A DNA stretch of 64,000 bases, taken from contig CP030759.1 in NCBI GenBank assembly GCA_003290465.1, positions 2,616,572 through 2,680,571 on the forward strand, written 5' to 3'. Below the pieces are notes generated by a model that worked only from the letters and a program-made list of their open reading frames with translations, searched no databases and had not been told where the DNA came from. The position numbers and the translations under genes are program-made. This DNA is from Candidatus Sumerlaea chitinivorans (GTDB lineage Bacteria > Sumerlaeota > Sumerlaeia > Sumerlaeales > Sumerlaeaceae). Shown one piece after another: positions 36,580 through 46,200 of this stretch. Position 1 is the stretch's first letter. Every line of letters begins with the position of its first letter.

Positions 36580-37863
36580 ATGGCCACAAAAAAGAAAACT
36601 CAAGAACCCGAAAACACTGAAAAAGAACTGAAAACCAAGGCCTCTTCTAAGAAGAAAACCGAGGCAAAATCGGCGGCGACGAAGAAAACCTCTTCAAAGT
36701 CCGCATCGAAAGCCGAGACACCCAAGACGACTCGGAAGAAGTCGGCAGCTGAGGCTGCGGAATCAAAAACCAAAACCACCAAGAGCAAAACGTCTGCGAA
36801 GGCTGACGCTGGGAAGAAAACCTCTGCGAAAACCGCAAAAACGGCCGCAGCGAAAACGACCTCGACAAAGAAAAGCACGAGTTCGCGGGCTCGGACCAAG
36901 AAAGCTGCCGCGACCACTCCGACAATCTCGGAAGCACCCGCACCGCGCGAAATCCGTGAGGAGACTCTGGTTGGCGCAGCGCCGACCGACGTGCGCGAGC
37001 ATTACTTCCAAGAGCATCGCGGTGCCCCGCCGCTACCCGAGGTCCCCGAGCTTCCCTCGGAGTACGGCGACACGAAAATCGTGCTGCTTGTTCGCGACCC
37101 GGAGTGGGTTTACGCATACTGGGAAATCAACGACGCCGTTCGGGCCGAGTACAATCTTCCTCGCCACGGCCATTCTCGCCGCATGGTGATTCGTCTTTAC
37201 AACATCACCGGGCGGAACTGGCCCACAGAAAATGCCCACTACTTCTTCGATATCGATATCAGCCCATACGCCAACAATTGGTACATCAAAGTTCCTGAGC
37301 CAGATCAGCAGTGGGTGGCAGAACTTGGGACGTTCGACGAGCGAGGCGAGTATTTGCCAATCGTTCAGTCGAACATTGTCCGTACGCCTCGCGACCGCAT
37401 GAGCGACGAGACCGATGCCGATTGGATGGTCGTCGAAGAAACGTGGCAGAAAATTTATGGAATGAGTGGAGCGCTGCGCCCACTCGATTCTTCGTGGGCC
37501 GGTAGCGAAGAGCTTCTGCGCCACCTCCAAAAGCAAGTTTACCCAGCGCTGCGCGGCGAAGGTGGCTTTGCGGGGAGCGGCGCCCTCGGCAGCGCCAATG
37601 TCGCCGTCCAGCCAAAACCTGGAGCTGCAAAGCCCTCCGCCTTCTGGTTGCGCACAGAGACCGAACTCATCCTCTACGGCGCGACAGAGCCCGATGCCTC
37701 TGTCACCGTAAACGGTGAAGCCGTTGTGCTCCGTTCGGATGGCAGCTTCACTCTACGCTTTGCCCTCCCAGACGGCGAACACCAGCTTGAGGTGCGCGCA
37801 CTTAGCCGTGACGGGAATCACCAACGCGACATCGCCATCCACGTCAAAAAACAAACAAAGTAG
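36580..37863 (+). CDS. DUF4912 protein with Lys/Ala/Thr-rich histone-H1-like N-terminal tail
   Basis: 427 residues. Residues 1 to about 115 are almost only Lys, Ala, Ser and Thr (KKTSSKSASKAETPKTTRKK and similar), like linker-histone tails or bacterial H1-like proteins. Residues about 155-290 match DUF4912 (DTKIVLLVRDPEWVYAYWEI, FDIDISPYANNWYIKVPEP). A C-terminal beta-sandwich-like part follows (TELILYGATEPDASVTVNGE). DUF4912 function is unknown; the tail suggests binding to nucleic acid or another polyanion. Monocistronic by appearance. Confidence 0.8.
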   Translation: MATKKKTQEPENTEKELKTKASSKKKTEAKSAATKKTSSKSASKAETPKTTRKKSAAEAAESKTKTTKSKTSAKADAGKKTSAKTAKTAAAKTTSTKKSTSSRARTKKAAATTPTISEAPAPREIREETLVGAAPTDVREHYFQEHRGAPPLPEVPELPSEYGDTKIVLLVRDPEWVYAYWEINDAVRAEYNLPRHGHSRRMVIRLYNITGRNWPTENAHYFFDIDISPYANNWYIKVPEPDQQWVAELGTFDERGEYLPIVQSNIVRTPRDRMSDETDADWMVVEETWQKIYGMSGALRPLDSSWAGSEELLRHLQKQVYPALRGEGGFAGSGALGSANVAVQPKPGAAKPSAFWLRTETELILYGATEPDASVTVNGEAVVLRSDGSFTLRFALPDGEHQLEVRALSRDGNHQRDIAIHVKKQTK

Positions 37864-37941
37864 TTGACCGCAACGGTGCCGCGGGCGCATACAAAAAGGT
37901 TTACTAAACACTCGTAGATTCATTGTCACAGGGGCCAAGCT

Positions 37942-38412
37942 ATGACGGTACAAGAAGGTGCTATTGCACCCGATTTCACGCTGCTTGCGTCTAACGGAAA
38001 GAATGTTTCGCTTTCCGACTTTCGCGGCAAATGGGTTGTCCTTTACTTTTACCCAAAAGACGATACCTCTGGGTGCACGCGCGAAGCATGCAGCTTCCGC
38101 GACAACATCAAGAAGCTTGAATCGCTCGGCGCCGTAGTCATCGGGGTGAGTCCCGATGATCTGAAGTCCCACGACCGTTTCATCAATAAGTACAGCTTGC
38201 CGTTCTTGCTTCTCAGCGACCCCGACCACAAAGTCGCGGAGCTCTACGGCGTCTGGAAAGAAAAGAACATGTATGGGCGCAAGATCATGGGCATCCAGCG
38301 GTCCACTTTTCTGATCGCTCCGGATGGCCGACTGCATAAGGCGTGGCGCAAAGTAAAAGTCGACACGCACGTGGACGAAGTGCTGGACGAACTCAAGCTC
38401 GTGGCGGCATAG
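37942..38412 (+). CDS. bcp: Thiol peroxidase Bcp (peroxiredoxin Q)
   Basis: 156 residues. Thioredoxin fold with peroxidatic Cys45 and the adjacent resolving Cys50 in DDTSGCTREACSFRD, the Bcp arrangement. It reduces hydroperoxides using thioredoxin. Other marks: FRGKWVVLYFYPKD and RSTFLIAPDGRL. Cytosolic. Start ATG 37942. Located 78 bp after the DUF4912 gene. Confidence 0.93.
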   Translation: MTVQEGAIAPDFTLLASNGKNVSLSDFRGKWVVLYFYPKDDTSGCTREACSFRDNIKKLESLGAVVIGVSPDDLKSHDRFINKYSLPFLLLSDPDHKVAELYGVWKEKNMYGRKIMGIQRSTFLIAPDGRLHKAWRKVKVDTHVDEVLDELKLVAA

Positions 38413-38463
38413 TCCGTTCTTGCGCTTGTTATCAGCTTTGCGAGGCCTCATTGGGAGGCTGGG

Positions 38464-39870
38464 CTACAACGTGCCCAACCGCTGAAGAATGCGCGACCGG
38501 CGTCGGTGAAGCATTTCAACCGCAGCGCACCAACGGACGCCAAACGCTCCTGAGAGCAGGTGTATCCCACGTAAAAACTCATACTGACGAAGCGCGCGAT
38601 CGATCACCTGCAAACCAAGCTCCAAGTCACGGAGTTCCCGCTCTGCGACCTTTGCCCACTCGACAAACAGCTCAGGGACGTGCCCACCTCTCGTCGTGCA
38701 CTCTGTTTCAAGCACACGCGCCGCCAAGTGGGGCTGGCGTAGCCGCCGGTAACAGCGCACAAACTCGCGGACGACCTGAATGCGCTCGGGGTAACGCCTT
38801 GCCTTACCTTCATCGGGCTCAACCGACGGCCATTCCGTTGCAAGCGCGCGCTCGTAGTGCTGGACCGCCAACGGCAAATCGCCTGCTTTGACTGCCAGCC
38901 GCGCCAACGCCACCGACTCAGCAGCCGATGCGAGGTGCGGATGCTCTGGCGCATGAAAAGTGTCTGCAATATGCAGAAGCAGTGCGCCAAGCGAGACAAT
39001 ATCCTGCACATTGTGGTCCACGACCAGAGCCAAGCGTTCGCGTCCCATACCTCTCAGGTGGTCGAAGTATACTTGGGGGATCATGCTGCCCGGGATATCG
39101 TGCTCACGCTCAATTCCCAGGACACAGGCCTCCACGTTGCGCAAGGAACACGAGCCAATCCGCGGCTTAAAAAGCCGACGCGCTACCGGCAAGAGGTCGA
39201 GGTGCACTTTTGTTCCAAGCCCAAGCCGCACACGATTGAGTATTCCTCGTGATTCGAGGAGTGGAAGATCATAGCCCGCTCCATTATACGTCACCAAGGC
39301 CCGAAAATCCGCGAGCCTCTCCCGCAAAACCTTGAGAAGCGCGGGCTCGTGGCAATAGTCTTCCACAAAGTATTGTTCACAAACAAACGTTGCGCCAAGA
39401 AACGAATCATCGTTCAGTCGGAAGTATCCCAACCCCACAAGGAACGCCATCGTCCCCGCTCCCCCGACCAGCCCCGTGGTCTCAGTATCCAAGAATGCGA
39501 TCTGCGGCAACGCCACTCCACCAACTTCTGCATCTTGAACCACAACCTGAAAAAGCCGCCCAATGCATTGCGGCTTCGTGAGCGCTTCTTCACGAAGAAC
39601 CCGAAACCAGTATCCACGTTCATGCGTAGCCTCACCCGTCGGGCTCACAGGAACCTCCGCAATTCCCCGATACACAGCCCCCTCGCCGATCTCGACGCGC
39701 TGAAAATGAGGAAGGACGCACGCAAGCGGAAGAGTGCGTGTTTCAGCTCGCGCCCGGCTTTCGCCCAACTCACTTGCAAGGCGCAATTTTCCCCCAGCGG
39801 CCTTCAGGGCTTCCTGAATCCGCTCCCGTTTCCGGCGTGCAATCTCGTCGAGCTTGTCTTCGAACGACAT
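38464..39870 (-). CDS. DEDDh-type exonuclease, YprB ribonuclease H-like domain
   Basis: 468 residues. The RNase H-like exonuclease core has DTETTG (Asp128, Glu130), TYNGAGYDLPLL (Asp201) and HNVQDIVSLG (His286, Asp290), a complete DEDDh set. The C-terminal 160 residues are helical repeats of TPR type (ALARLAVKAGDLPLAVQHYE). B. subtilis YprB is the named relative; it usually sits beside a DEAD-box helicase gene (yprA), which is missing here. Likely cytosolic nuclease; substrate unknown. Confidence 0.82.
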   Translation of the reverse strand: MSFEDKLDEIARRKRERIQEALKAAGGKLRLASELGESRARAETRTLPLACVLPHFQRVEIGEGAVYRGIAEVPVSPTGEATHERGYWFRVLREEALTKPQCIGRLFQVVVQDAEVGGVALPQIAFLDTETTGLVGGAGTMAFLVGLGYFRLNDDSFLGATFVCEQYFVEDYCHEPALLKVLRERLADFRALVTYNGAGYDLPLLESRGILNRVRLGLGTKVHLDLLPVARRLFKPRIGSCSLRNVEACVLGIEREHDIPGSMIPQVYFDHLRGMGRERLALVVDHNVQDIVSLGALLLHIADTFHAPEHPHLASAAESVALARLAVKAGDLPLAVQHYERALATEWPSVEPDEGKARRYPERIQVVREFVRCYRRLRQPHLAARVLETECTTRGGHVPELFVEWAKVAERELRDLELGLQVIDRALRQYEFLRGIHLLSGAFGVRWCAAVEMLHRRRSRILQRLGTL

Positions 39871-40209
39871 ACCTTCCCTTTACCCTTCCCCCCTGATGTG
39901 GAATTAACATGTTCAGGCTCTGCACCCAACTCCCATTTTTGTCTTTGTCGGCCACTGCTTCTACTGTCCATAAAAACTCGTGAGGACCAGTTTTCCTTCA
40001 TCTTTCGATCGCCTGGAACGCCGATCTGCCTTAGGGAATCCCCATTATGTGTTCAGAGTCCATGAATACGAACCAAATTAGTACTGTTTTTCTACGTGTG
40101 TCACCTAATCCGTTACTCGCAATCGCTTCTTACAGAGAACCGATCCTGCTTGCACACAATCCAGACTGTTTTGAAAATGGTCCGCGAACTCTAACGGGAG
40201 GCAATACCT
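39871..40209. other. Divergent intergenic region
   Basis: About 340 bp between the exonuclease (minus) and the aldo/keto reductase (plus), so it should hold two promoters. GGGAGG at about 40196 is the ribosome binding site of the latter. No gene or clear structure seen. Confidence 0.35.
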
Positions 40210-41109
40210 GTGATTGAACGAAGAAAGTTCGGCGCAACCGACATGGAGGTCTCGATCCTTGGTTTTGGTGGCGCAGAGATCGGTTATGAAAACGCACCCC
40301 AAGAAGATGTAAACAAGCTCCTCAACGAAGCGCTCGACGCGGGCCTCAATGTCATCGATACTGCAGAATGCTATCCTAATAGCGAAGAAAAGATCGGCAA
40401 GGCCGTTGGTCATCGTCGCAAGGAATTCTACCTCTTTACGAAATGTGGCCACACTGACGATTGGAAAAGCGATTGGCGCAAGGAGTCGCTACTCGCCAGC
40501 ATTGAGCGAAGCCTGCGGCGACTGAAAACCGATTATGTAGACCTTGTCCAGCTTCACAGTTGCGACGAGGCCACTCTGCGCGCGGGTGAAGCTATCGAAG
40601 CGCTCGAAGAAGCCAAGCGTCGGGGTTACACCCGCTACATTGGCTACAGCGGCGACAGCACAGCGGCTCTCTATGCCATCGAATGCGGACGGTTCGACAC
40701 TCTTCAGACTTCTATCAATGTGGCCGATCAGGAAGCGCTGGAGCTCACTCTTCCGAAAGCGCGCGCTCGAAACATGGGCGTGATTGCAAAGCGACCCGTG
40801 GCCAATGCCGCATGGCGTTATGGCGACACTCCGCCCACCGAACCCTATCATACCGTCTATTGGGAGCGGCTCCGCAAACTTAATTACCCATTTACCCAAA
40901 AGCCGCTCAGCGAAGCCGTAGCAATCGCCTTGCGCTTCACCCTGAGTCAGCCGGGCGTCCACACGGCCATCGTGGGCACCAAAAAACCCGGACGCTGGCT
41001 CGAAAACGCTCGCGCACTGAGTGCAGGCCCCTTGCCGCAGCACGAGATCGAAAACATTCGTAAGCGATGGAAGGAAATTGCGCAGCCCGACTGGATCGGT
41101 CAGGTGTAG
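40210..41109 (+). CDS. Aldo/keto reductase
   Basis: 299 residues from GTG 40210 (GGGAGG at 9 nt). The catalytic tetrad is complete: Asp50, Tyr55 (IDTAECYPNSEE), Lys78 and His81 (FTKCGHTD). The barrel ends with HTAIVGTKKPGRWLENARAL, which binds NADP(H). Reduces carbonyl compounds; the substrate is unknown. Single gene. Confidence 0.92.
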   Translation: MIERRKFGATDMEVSILGFGGAEIGYENAPQEDVNKLLNEALDAGLNVIDTAECYPNSEEKIGKAVGHRRKEFYLFTKCGHTDDWKSDWRKESLLASIERSLRRLKTDYVDLVQLHSCDEATLRAGEAIEALEEAKRRGYTRYIGYSGDSTAALYAIECGRFDTLQTSINVADQEALELTLPKARARNMGVIAKRPVANAAWRYGDTPPTEPYHTVYWERLRKLNYPFTQKPLSEAVAIALRFTLSQPGVHTAIVGTKKPGRWLENARALSAGPLPQHEIENIRKRWKEIAQPDWIGQV

Positions 41110-41210
41110 ATCGTGGGCTCTTTCTCGTCTCCCCAGTGGGCAAGCGATTACTGACAAGTTTCACCAACATTTAAGGCCGAACGGCAAAAAGTAGAGAAAG
41201 GAGCAGCAAC

Positions 41211-41888
41211 ATGAAAACGCGATCAATCCTCCTCACAAGTCTTCTGAGCTTCGCAGTTCTCTCCACCGCTATCGCAGCCCCAGAAAGCTACACAATTGAT
41301 CCAGTCCACTCATCCATCACTTTTAGCGTGCGGCATCTCGGCGTGAGCTCAGTAAAAGGGAGATTCACTGAGTTCTCAGGATCGATTTTCTACGATGAAG
41401 CCGATGTGACACAGTCGAGTGCCAGCGTCGTCATCAAAGCCGCCAGCATCAACACCGATAACCCGCAACGCGACGAGCACCTCCGTGGCGCGGATTTCTT
41501 CGACGTCGAGAAGTACCCTGAGATCCGGTTCCGCACCACCGCAATTCGCAAGGATGGTGACAAGCTCACCGCTGTCGGTTTTCTCGTGATGCATGGCAAC
41601 ACCAAGGAAATCGAGATCCCATTTGAGATCGTTGGGAAAACTACCGACCCGTGGGGCAAAGTCCGCTTGGGGTTCGAAGGGCACACTACAATCAACCGCC
41701 AAGACTTTGGGATTTCCTATTCTAAGATGCTCGACAATGGTTCGCTCGTCATCGGTAACGACGTAAAAATTGAGCTGGCGATCGAGGCAACCCGGAACGA
41801 ACCAGCGGGGCCTCCCGCAAAACCAGCAAAGGAAGCCAAACCGGCTGAAGCGAACGAGAAACTGACATCTGAGAAATCCGACAACTAA
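41211..41888 (+). CDS. YceI-family periplasmic lipid-binding-type protein
   Basis: 225 residues. Signal peptide 1 to about 23 (SILLTSLLSFAVLSTAIAAP), then the lipocalin-like YceI domain: YTIDPVHSSITFSVRHLGVS, VKGRFTEFSG, DNPQRDEHLRGADFFDVEKY and INRQDFGISYSK. These bind isoprenoid-like ligands in the periplasm. The last 35 residues form a Pro/Ala/Lys/Glu-rich tail not usual for the family. GGAG before ATG 41211. Confidence 0.92.
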   Translation: MKTRSILLTSLLSFAVLSTAIAAPESYTIDPVHSSITFSVRHLGVSSVKGRFTEFSGSIFYDEADVTQSSASVVIKAASINTDNPQRDEHLRGADFFDVEKYPEIRFRTTAIRKDGDKLTAVGFLVMHGNTKEIEIPFEIVGKTTDPWGKVRLGFEGHTTINRQDFGISYSKMLDNGSLVIGNDVKIELAIEATRNEPAGPPAKPAKEAKPAEANEKLTSEKSDN

Positions 41889-41953
41889 CGCAGCCACAGC
41901 TCCAGCGCCGGGCACTCAAGGCCGGATTCCGAACTCACGTGGTCTTGGCTTAT

Positions 41954-43534
41954 TTAGAGGACTCGGCTGTATTCCTCCCGAGGCAATCGCCAAACGGTCA
42001 CGCCGCAGAAGCGATCGCCCTCGGGACAATAGGGGTTCTTGCGGGCTCGGGCTCGAATGGTGCATGGTGGCAAAAGCCAGCGCCCAATCTCGGGGTGCAC
42101 CCTCGTAATCGCCTGCGCTTCCTCCAGACAGGCGCGCCAGATCTCTTCTTGAGCATTGTAGCACAACCGCATCGCCATTTTGTGATGAAGGTTCAGGAGG
42201 TCCGCGGACTCCGTAAAACGGACGTGAACTGCATTCGGCAGCAAGTACGCAGCATCCTCCGGGGATTCGCCATCGTTGAGCAGGCGGTTGATCTGCTCCC
42301 ACGTATCACGCATCGCGGCGTCATAACGTTCGCGAAGTTCAGGAATCCGCTCGATGAGGACTGGCGTGTAGTAATCCGGTTCCCCAGTGTAGTGCCTCAT
42401 GAGGATTGGTCGCGAACCGGGTGTGAACCGGTGCCGCTGATCCTGAGAATCCGCCGCATGGCTCAGGCGTTTGCGAAACACGTAACGAACGTGAAACAGC
42501 GTCCGGTTTAGCTTCGAGAGCGTGGTCAGATTCATCGCCTCCCCAAGGATGCGATTCTCGGCAGGATCAAGGACGAGACGAATTGCCTCTTCGTCGCTGA
42601 GGTCAGCTTGCGCGACTCCCAGCACTTCGCGCACACTTTCGGCCAAGACCGTCTCGCTGCGCTCGCTATAATCCACAAGCACGCTAAGGGCACCGTCGAG
42701 CTGCGAGTCAAATTCCGTCACAAACCGGCGCGCATTGTCCACGTCCACTTCCGTGAAGCCCCGTAGCGCAAAAAACGCATATTCCGGCGTGTCCTCAATT
42801 GGCATCGGTTCCTGCAGAATGTGGCGAAACGCTGGCTCTCTCTCCAACAGCGCCTCAACCATCCGTTCCACCACCAGCCGCTGCTCCGTTGAGGTGTCAA
42901 ACTCCTGTGCGATTCGGTAGTATCGGAACAGAGTGATCAGGCTGATTGTGTGATACAGGTACGCGAGGGTCGCTACCGGCAGGACGTAGCGTGCCAGCTC
43001 TTGGGCTTTTCTTCGTATATCTACCTCGGCCCGCTGCGAGCCCCTACGCCCTGAAAATATCTCGAAGTAGTGTTGCCCAACGTACGGAGCGAGCGCATCG
43101 CAAAGTTCTTGGTAATCGCGCATGCGCGCTTGAATCGTGGACGCAAAAATCCTCTGTCCGCGTTCCCCTAACGAATCCGGCACATAAAAATTCCCTTCGT
43201 GCACCGCAACATAACGCTGGCTCACCTGCTCGGAGTTGTAGAATGGATGTGAGTGAAGAAAGCTCCAGATGCAGTGGCGTGAGATCCCCTCGATCGCGAA
43301 TTGCAGATGGGTATGCTGCAGGGTCGTGTGGTGGCCCGCTTGAAACAGACTTTTCGCCAGCGCATGCTTGCGCTGCCTTCGGCGCTCGATTTCTGAAGGC
43401 TCGGCAACGGCGGACTCGGCGACGTCCTCCACGCCTACGATGCCCCGCGAACTGTAGCACGTACGCGCTGTCGCCACAAAGTTATCGAAGGCATGATCAA
43501 AAATGTTTACCAGCCTGACCCGAAGCGATTGCAT
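41954..43534 (-). CDS. thyX: FAD-dependent thymidylate synthase-like protein, two-domain form
   Basis: 526 residues from ATG 43534, about twice the normal ThyX length of 220-250. The first half keeps ThyX features (RLVNIFDHAFDNFVATARTC, LFQAGHHTTLQHTHLQFAI, then ISRHCIWSFLHSHPFYNSEQ and VSQRY in place of the classical RHRxxSxNExSxRY). The second half is a weaker repeat (MNLTTLSKLNRTLFHVRYVF, QDQRHRFTPGSRP). Some deep-branching bacteria have such fused forms. It would make dTMP using flavin and methylene-THF; activity of either half is not certain. Confidence 0.8.
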   Translation of the reverse strand: MQSLRVRLVNIFDHAFDNFVATARTCYSSRGIVGVEDVAESAVAEPSEIERRRQRKHALAKSLFQAGHHTTLQHTHLQFAIEGISRHCIWSFLHSHPFYNSEQVSQRYVAVHEGNFYVPDSLGERGQRIFASTIQARMRDYQELCDALAPYVGQHYFEIFSGRRGSQRAEVDIRRKAQELARYVLPVATLAYLYHTISLITLFRYYRIAQEFDTSTEQRLVVERMVEALLEREPAFRHILQEPMPIEDTPEYAFFALRGFTEVDVDNARRFVTEFDSQLDGALSVLVDYSERSETVLAESVREVLGVAQADLSDEEAIRLVLDPAENRILGEAMNLTTLSKLNRTLFHVRYVFRKRLSHAADSQDQRHRFTPGSRPILMRHYTGEPDYYTPVLIERIPELRERYDAAMRDTWEQINRLLNDGESPEDAAYLLPNAVHVRFTESADLLNLHHKMAMRLCYNAQEEIWRACLEEAQAITRVHPEIGRWLLPPCTIRARARKNPYCPEGDRFCGVTVWRLPREEYSRVL

Positions 43535-43780
43535 GAGCTCCAACTCCACCCAGCAAGACGTTCACGGGCAAGCCTGAAAAAAGCTGCATCCCACTCCCGG
43601 ACTCCGCAAAAGCATTTTTTCATTGACAACGCGGTAACCCACCATGCGCACTGAAGCGTTTTGTAACATTGCGGTTTACATTTCAATTGCGTGCCTTATC
43701 CCCACCCCGCGGGGAGCACGCTACGGGGCACGCCCCAAATCCCTGCAGGTGGAGTTCTCCCAAGAGGGTAAGACAACACG

Positions 43781-44854
43781 ATGCACACCCAAATCAAGCA
43801 ACGAACGAAGAGTCCTGCTGGGCGACCATTTTTCCGTTTCCCCTCTCTTGCCGTGTTATTCCCTGCAATCGTTTGGGCTGCACTCTTCATCCCTGCGATC
43901 GGTTGGTCGTGGAACCCAAGTGCAGGCGATTTTTCAAAGGCCAGCCCGTCCGACGTTCGGCTCATGGCCTACAATACTGCCCGCAACTTTATCTCCGTCA
44001 GCGCTGCAGATTCGACTTTCAGCCGCATTCTCAAAGCGATCGATCCAGACGTGATCGCCTTCGAGGAAATTCGCGATAACATCACAACAACGCAGCTCGT
44101 CAGCCGTCTGAATTCTATCCTTCCGCTTGCGGGTGGTCAGTCGTGGAAAGTTCACCTTGGTAAAAGCGATGGCACCATTCGCACAGTCTTAGCCAGCCGC
44201 ACCACCCAGACCCTCCAAATGCTCGACACGGTGCCCGCCTCAGAAGTTCGCGGCGTGAACGGTGCCCTCGTCCAGATGCCTCGCCCAACCTATGATTTTG
44301 ATCTCTACGTCATGGCCGTGCATCTCAAGGCCTTGGCGGGGGGCACGAACACGCAGCGACGCCAAAAGGCCTGCGATGCTTTGGCCAAATGGTTTGGCGA
44401 CTTGCGGACGCCCGGCGGCGCAATTGATCTACCTACTTCCACTCCGGCGATCGTCATGGGTGACTTCAATTTTGTGGACCCCGACCCTCAGCAGCCCGAA
44501 GTGACCTTGCGCACAGGCGACATCGTGGACAACGCTACCTATGGTCCTGATATCAAGCCAGATTGGGACGCGAGTGACCTCCTCGACGTAACCCCCCGCG
44601 ACCCTTACACGAACGCCACCTACACCTATCCGAACTTTACCCCACCCTCGCGTATCGACCGCTTTTATCTCACCGACAGTGTCGCCATCGTGAAGAATGC
44701 CTTTATCCTGAATACGAAATCGATGACGCAGACTCAGCTAAGCGCCGCCGGTCTCGATGCGCACGACACGGAACTTGCTTCTGACCACCTGCCGATCGTT
44801 ATGGACATTTGGTTCCCGGTGCCAGTGACCTTGTCCGCATTCTCAATTGAATGA
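43781..44854 (+). CDS. Exported endonuclease/exonuclease/phosphatase-family protein
   Basis: 357 residues with an N-terminal hydrophobic export segment (about 22-43, LAVLFPAIVWAALFIPAIGW). EEP motifs: VRLMAYNTARN, DPDVIAFEEIRDN (metal Glu), YVMAVHLKA, IVMGDFNFVDP and SDHLPIVMDIW (catalytic His). Such enzymes cleave nucleic acids or phosphoesters using a divalent metal. The protein ends PVTLSAFSIE, which resembles the start of a cell-surface sorting tail but stops there. The neighbour is an exported OB-fold protein. Confidence 0.82.
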   Translation: MHTQIKQRTKSPAGRPFFRFPSLAVLFPAIVWAALFIPAIGWSWNPSAGDFSKASPSDVRLMAYNTARNFISVSAADSTFSRILKAIDPDVIAFEEIRDNITTTQLVSRLNSILPLAGGQSWKVHLGKSDGTIRTVLASRTTQTLQMLDTVPASEVRGVNGALVQMPRPTYDFDLYVMAVHLKALAGGTNTQRRQKACDALAKWFGDLRTPGGAIDLPTSTPAIVMGDFNFVDPDPQQPEVTLRTGDIVDNATYGPDIKPDWDASDLLDVTPRDPYTNATYTYPNFTPPSRIDRFYLTDSVAIVKNAFILNTKSMTQTQLSAAGLDAHDTELASDHLPIVMDIWFPVPVTLSAFSIE

Positions 44855-45010
44855 ATTTTGCCCTATGTCTTTGAACACAAATTTTAAATCGAAGCCCGAT
44901 CGTCGTTGCCCACCCCTTGCTCGCATTTTTTTGTCGAAAAGCGCTTTTCATTACTCGTAAAGTTAGTGGTTATGAGATGTAAAATCCCATCTGCCTCAAG
45001 GAGGTTCACA

Positions 45011-46105
45011 ATGCGCTCAATACTTGTCGGCCTCGCGTGCCTGACGTTCATACTGGCTGTACCTCAGCTCTACGCTGAGAAGGTTTCCGAGGTCACCAAA
45101 GAGAAACTCAGACAGCAGGTGGAGCTCACAGGAACAGTCGAGTCCTTTCAAGCTTCCCGCAGCGAACGTGCCCCGAATTCTTTCAAACTGAAAGACGACT
45201 CCGGGACGATCCGCGTTTGCATTTGGCCGGATGTTTTCGAGAAAGTTCAGGGACGCGATGCCTTGAAGCCCGGAGCCAAGGTTTCCCTCAAGGGTTCGGT
45301 CGCCGAGTTCCGCGATGCTATCGAGGTCCACGTCAAGGCCCCAGAGGACATCAAGATCGAGGGCGCCGCTGCCACCGCAACTGCCCCTGCTACCTCGTCC
45401 TCAGCTCCATCGTCGGCCTCCAGTGCGCCCGCACCCGCTGCTGCCGCCTCTTCCTCGGACGTGACACCGATCTCCTCAATCACGAACAGCGCCATCGGCC
45501 AAAACTTTACGATCCAAGGGGAAGTCGTGAGCGCACGCGCTCCCAGCTCCGACCGTGCCCCCTACATCCTCAAGGTAAAAGATGCCACGGGTTCGATCGA
45601 CGTCGTCTTCTGGAAAGACTTCGCCGAGAAACTTTCCGATGGGCAAAAAGTGAACACCGGCGACAAAGTTCGCGTGACTGGCAAGCTCGGAGAGTTCCGC
45701 GGTTCGCTGCAGCTCAAGCCTGAATCGCCGTCCGACATCAAGACGCCCAAAACCGACCCAGCCCTTTTCAAAGATTCGCAGACCCAAAAGCCCGCTGAGC
45801 AGCCACAAGGGGCCGCTCAGCGGGTCCCCCTTTCCCAAATTGCAAGTGCGGCCCCCGGACAAATCGTCACAGTGTCGGGGAAAGTTGTCACAGTCGAAAA
45901 GATGCGTCTCGGGCAAAAAGTCGTGCTCAGCGACGGCAACAGCCGAGCCACTGTCCTGATTTGGTCCACGGCCTCCGGACTCAAGCCCGCCATCGAGCGG
46001 TTGCGCGGTGGCGAACAACTACAGCTTCGGGCCCGAGTGGATCGCTTGGATTCTACCCCCATCCTCGTTGTCACCAAGCCCGAAGAAATCCTCTACATTG
46101 GGTAG
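45011..46105 (+). CDS. Exported protein with three OB-fold domains
   Basis: 364 residues from ATG 45011 (AAGGAGGTTCACA before it). Signal peptide 1-22 (ILVGLACLTFILAVPQLYA). Three similar nucleic-acid-binding-type OB domains follow: about 35-118 (VELTGTVESFQ, IRVCIWPDVFEK), about 160-250 (FTIQGEVVSAR, IDVVFWKDFAEK) and about 280-364 (VTVSGKVVTVEK, ATVLIWSTASGL), separated by Ala/Ser/Thr/Pro linkers. The domain type is known for single-stranded DNA or RNA binding; the ligand outside the cytoplasm is unknown. Follows the nuclease-like gene on the same strand. Confidence 0.72.
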   Translation: MRSILVGLACLTFILAVPQLYAEKVSEVTKEKLRQQVELTGTVESFQASRSERAPNSFKLKDDSGTIRVCIWPDVFEKVQGRDALKPGAKVSLKGSVAEFRDAIEVHVKAPEDIKIEGAAATATAPATSSSAPSSASSAPAPAAAASSSDVTPISSITNSAIGQNFTIQGEVVSARAPSSDRAPYILKVKDATGSIDVVFWKDFAEKLSDGQKVNTGDKVRVTGKLGEFRGSLQLKPESPSDIKTPKTDPALFKDSQTQKPAEQPQGAAQRVPLSQIASAAPGQIVTVSGKVVTVEKMRLGQKVVLSDGNSRATVLIWSTASGLKPAIERLRGGEQLQLRARVDRLDSTPILVVTKPEEILYIG

Positions 46106-46200
46106 CGGCCAAAGAAAAGCGCGGTCCAACAGGCCCCTGTGAAGTTCAAGCCCGCGCATTCAATCGGAACTCCACACCCCGCAAGTTTACATTTCGCAAA

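Noticed and set aside
36600-37117. Minus-strand frames over the Lys-rich tail of the DUF4912 gene
   Set aside because: Antisense of Lys/Ala/Ser/Thr codons yields Phe/Val/Leu-rich frames without stops.
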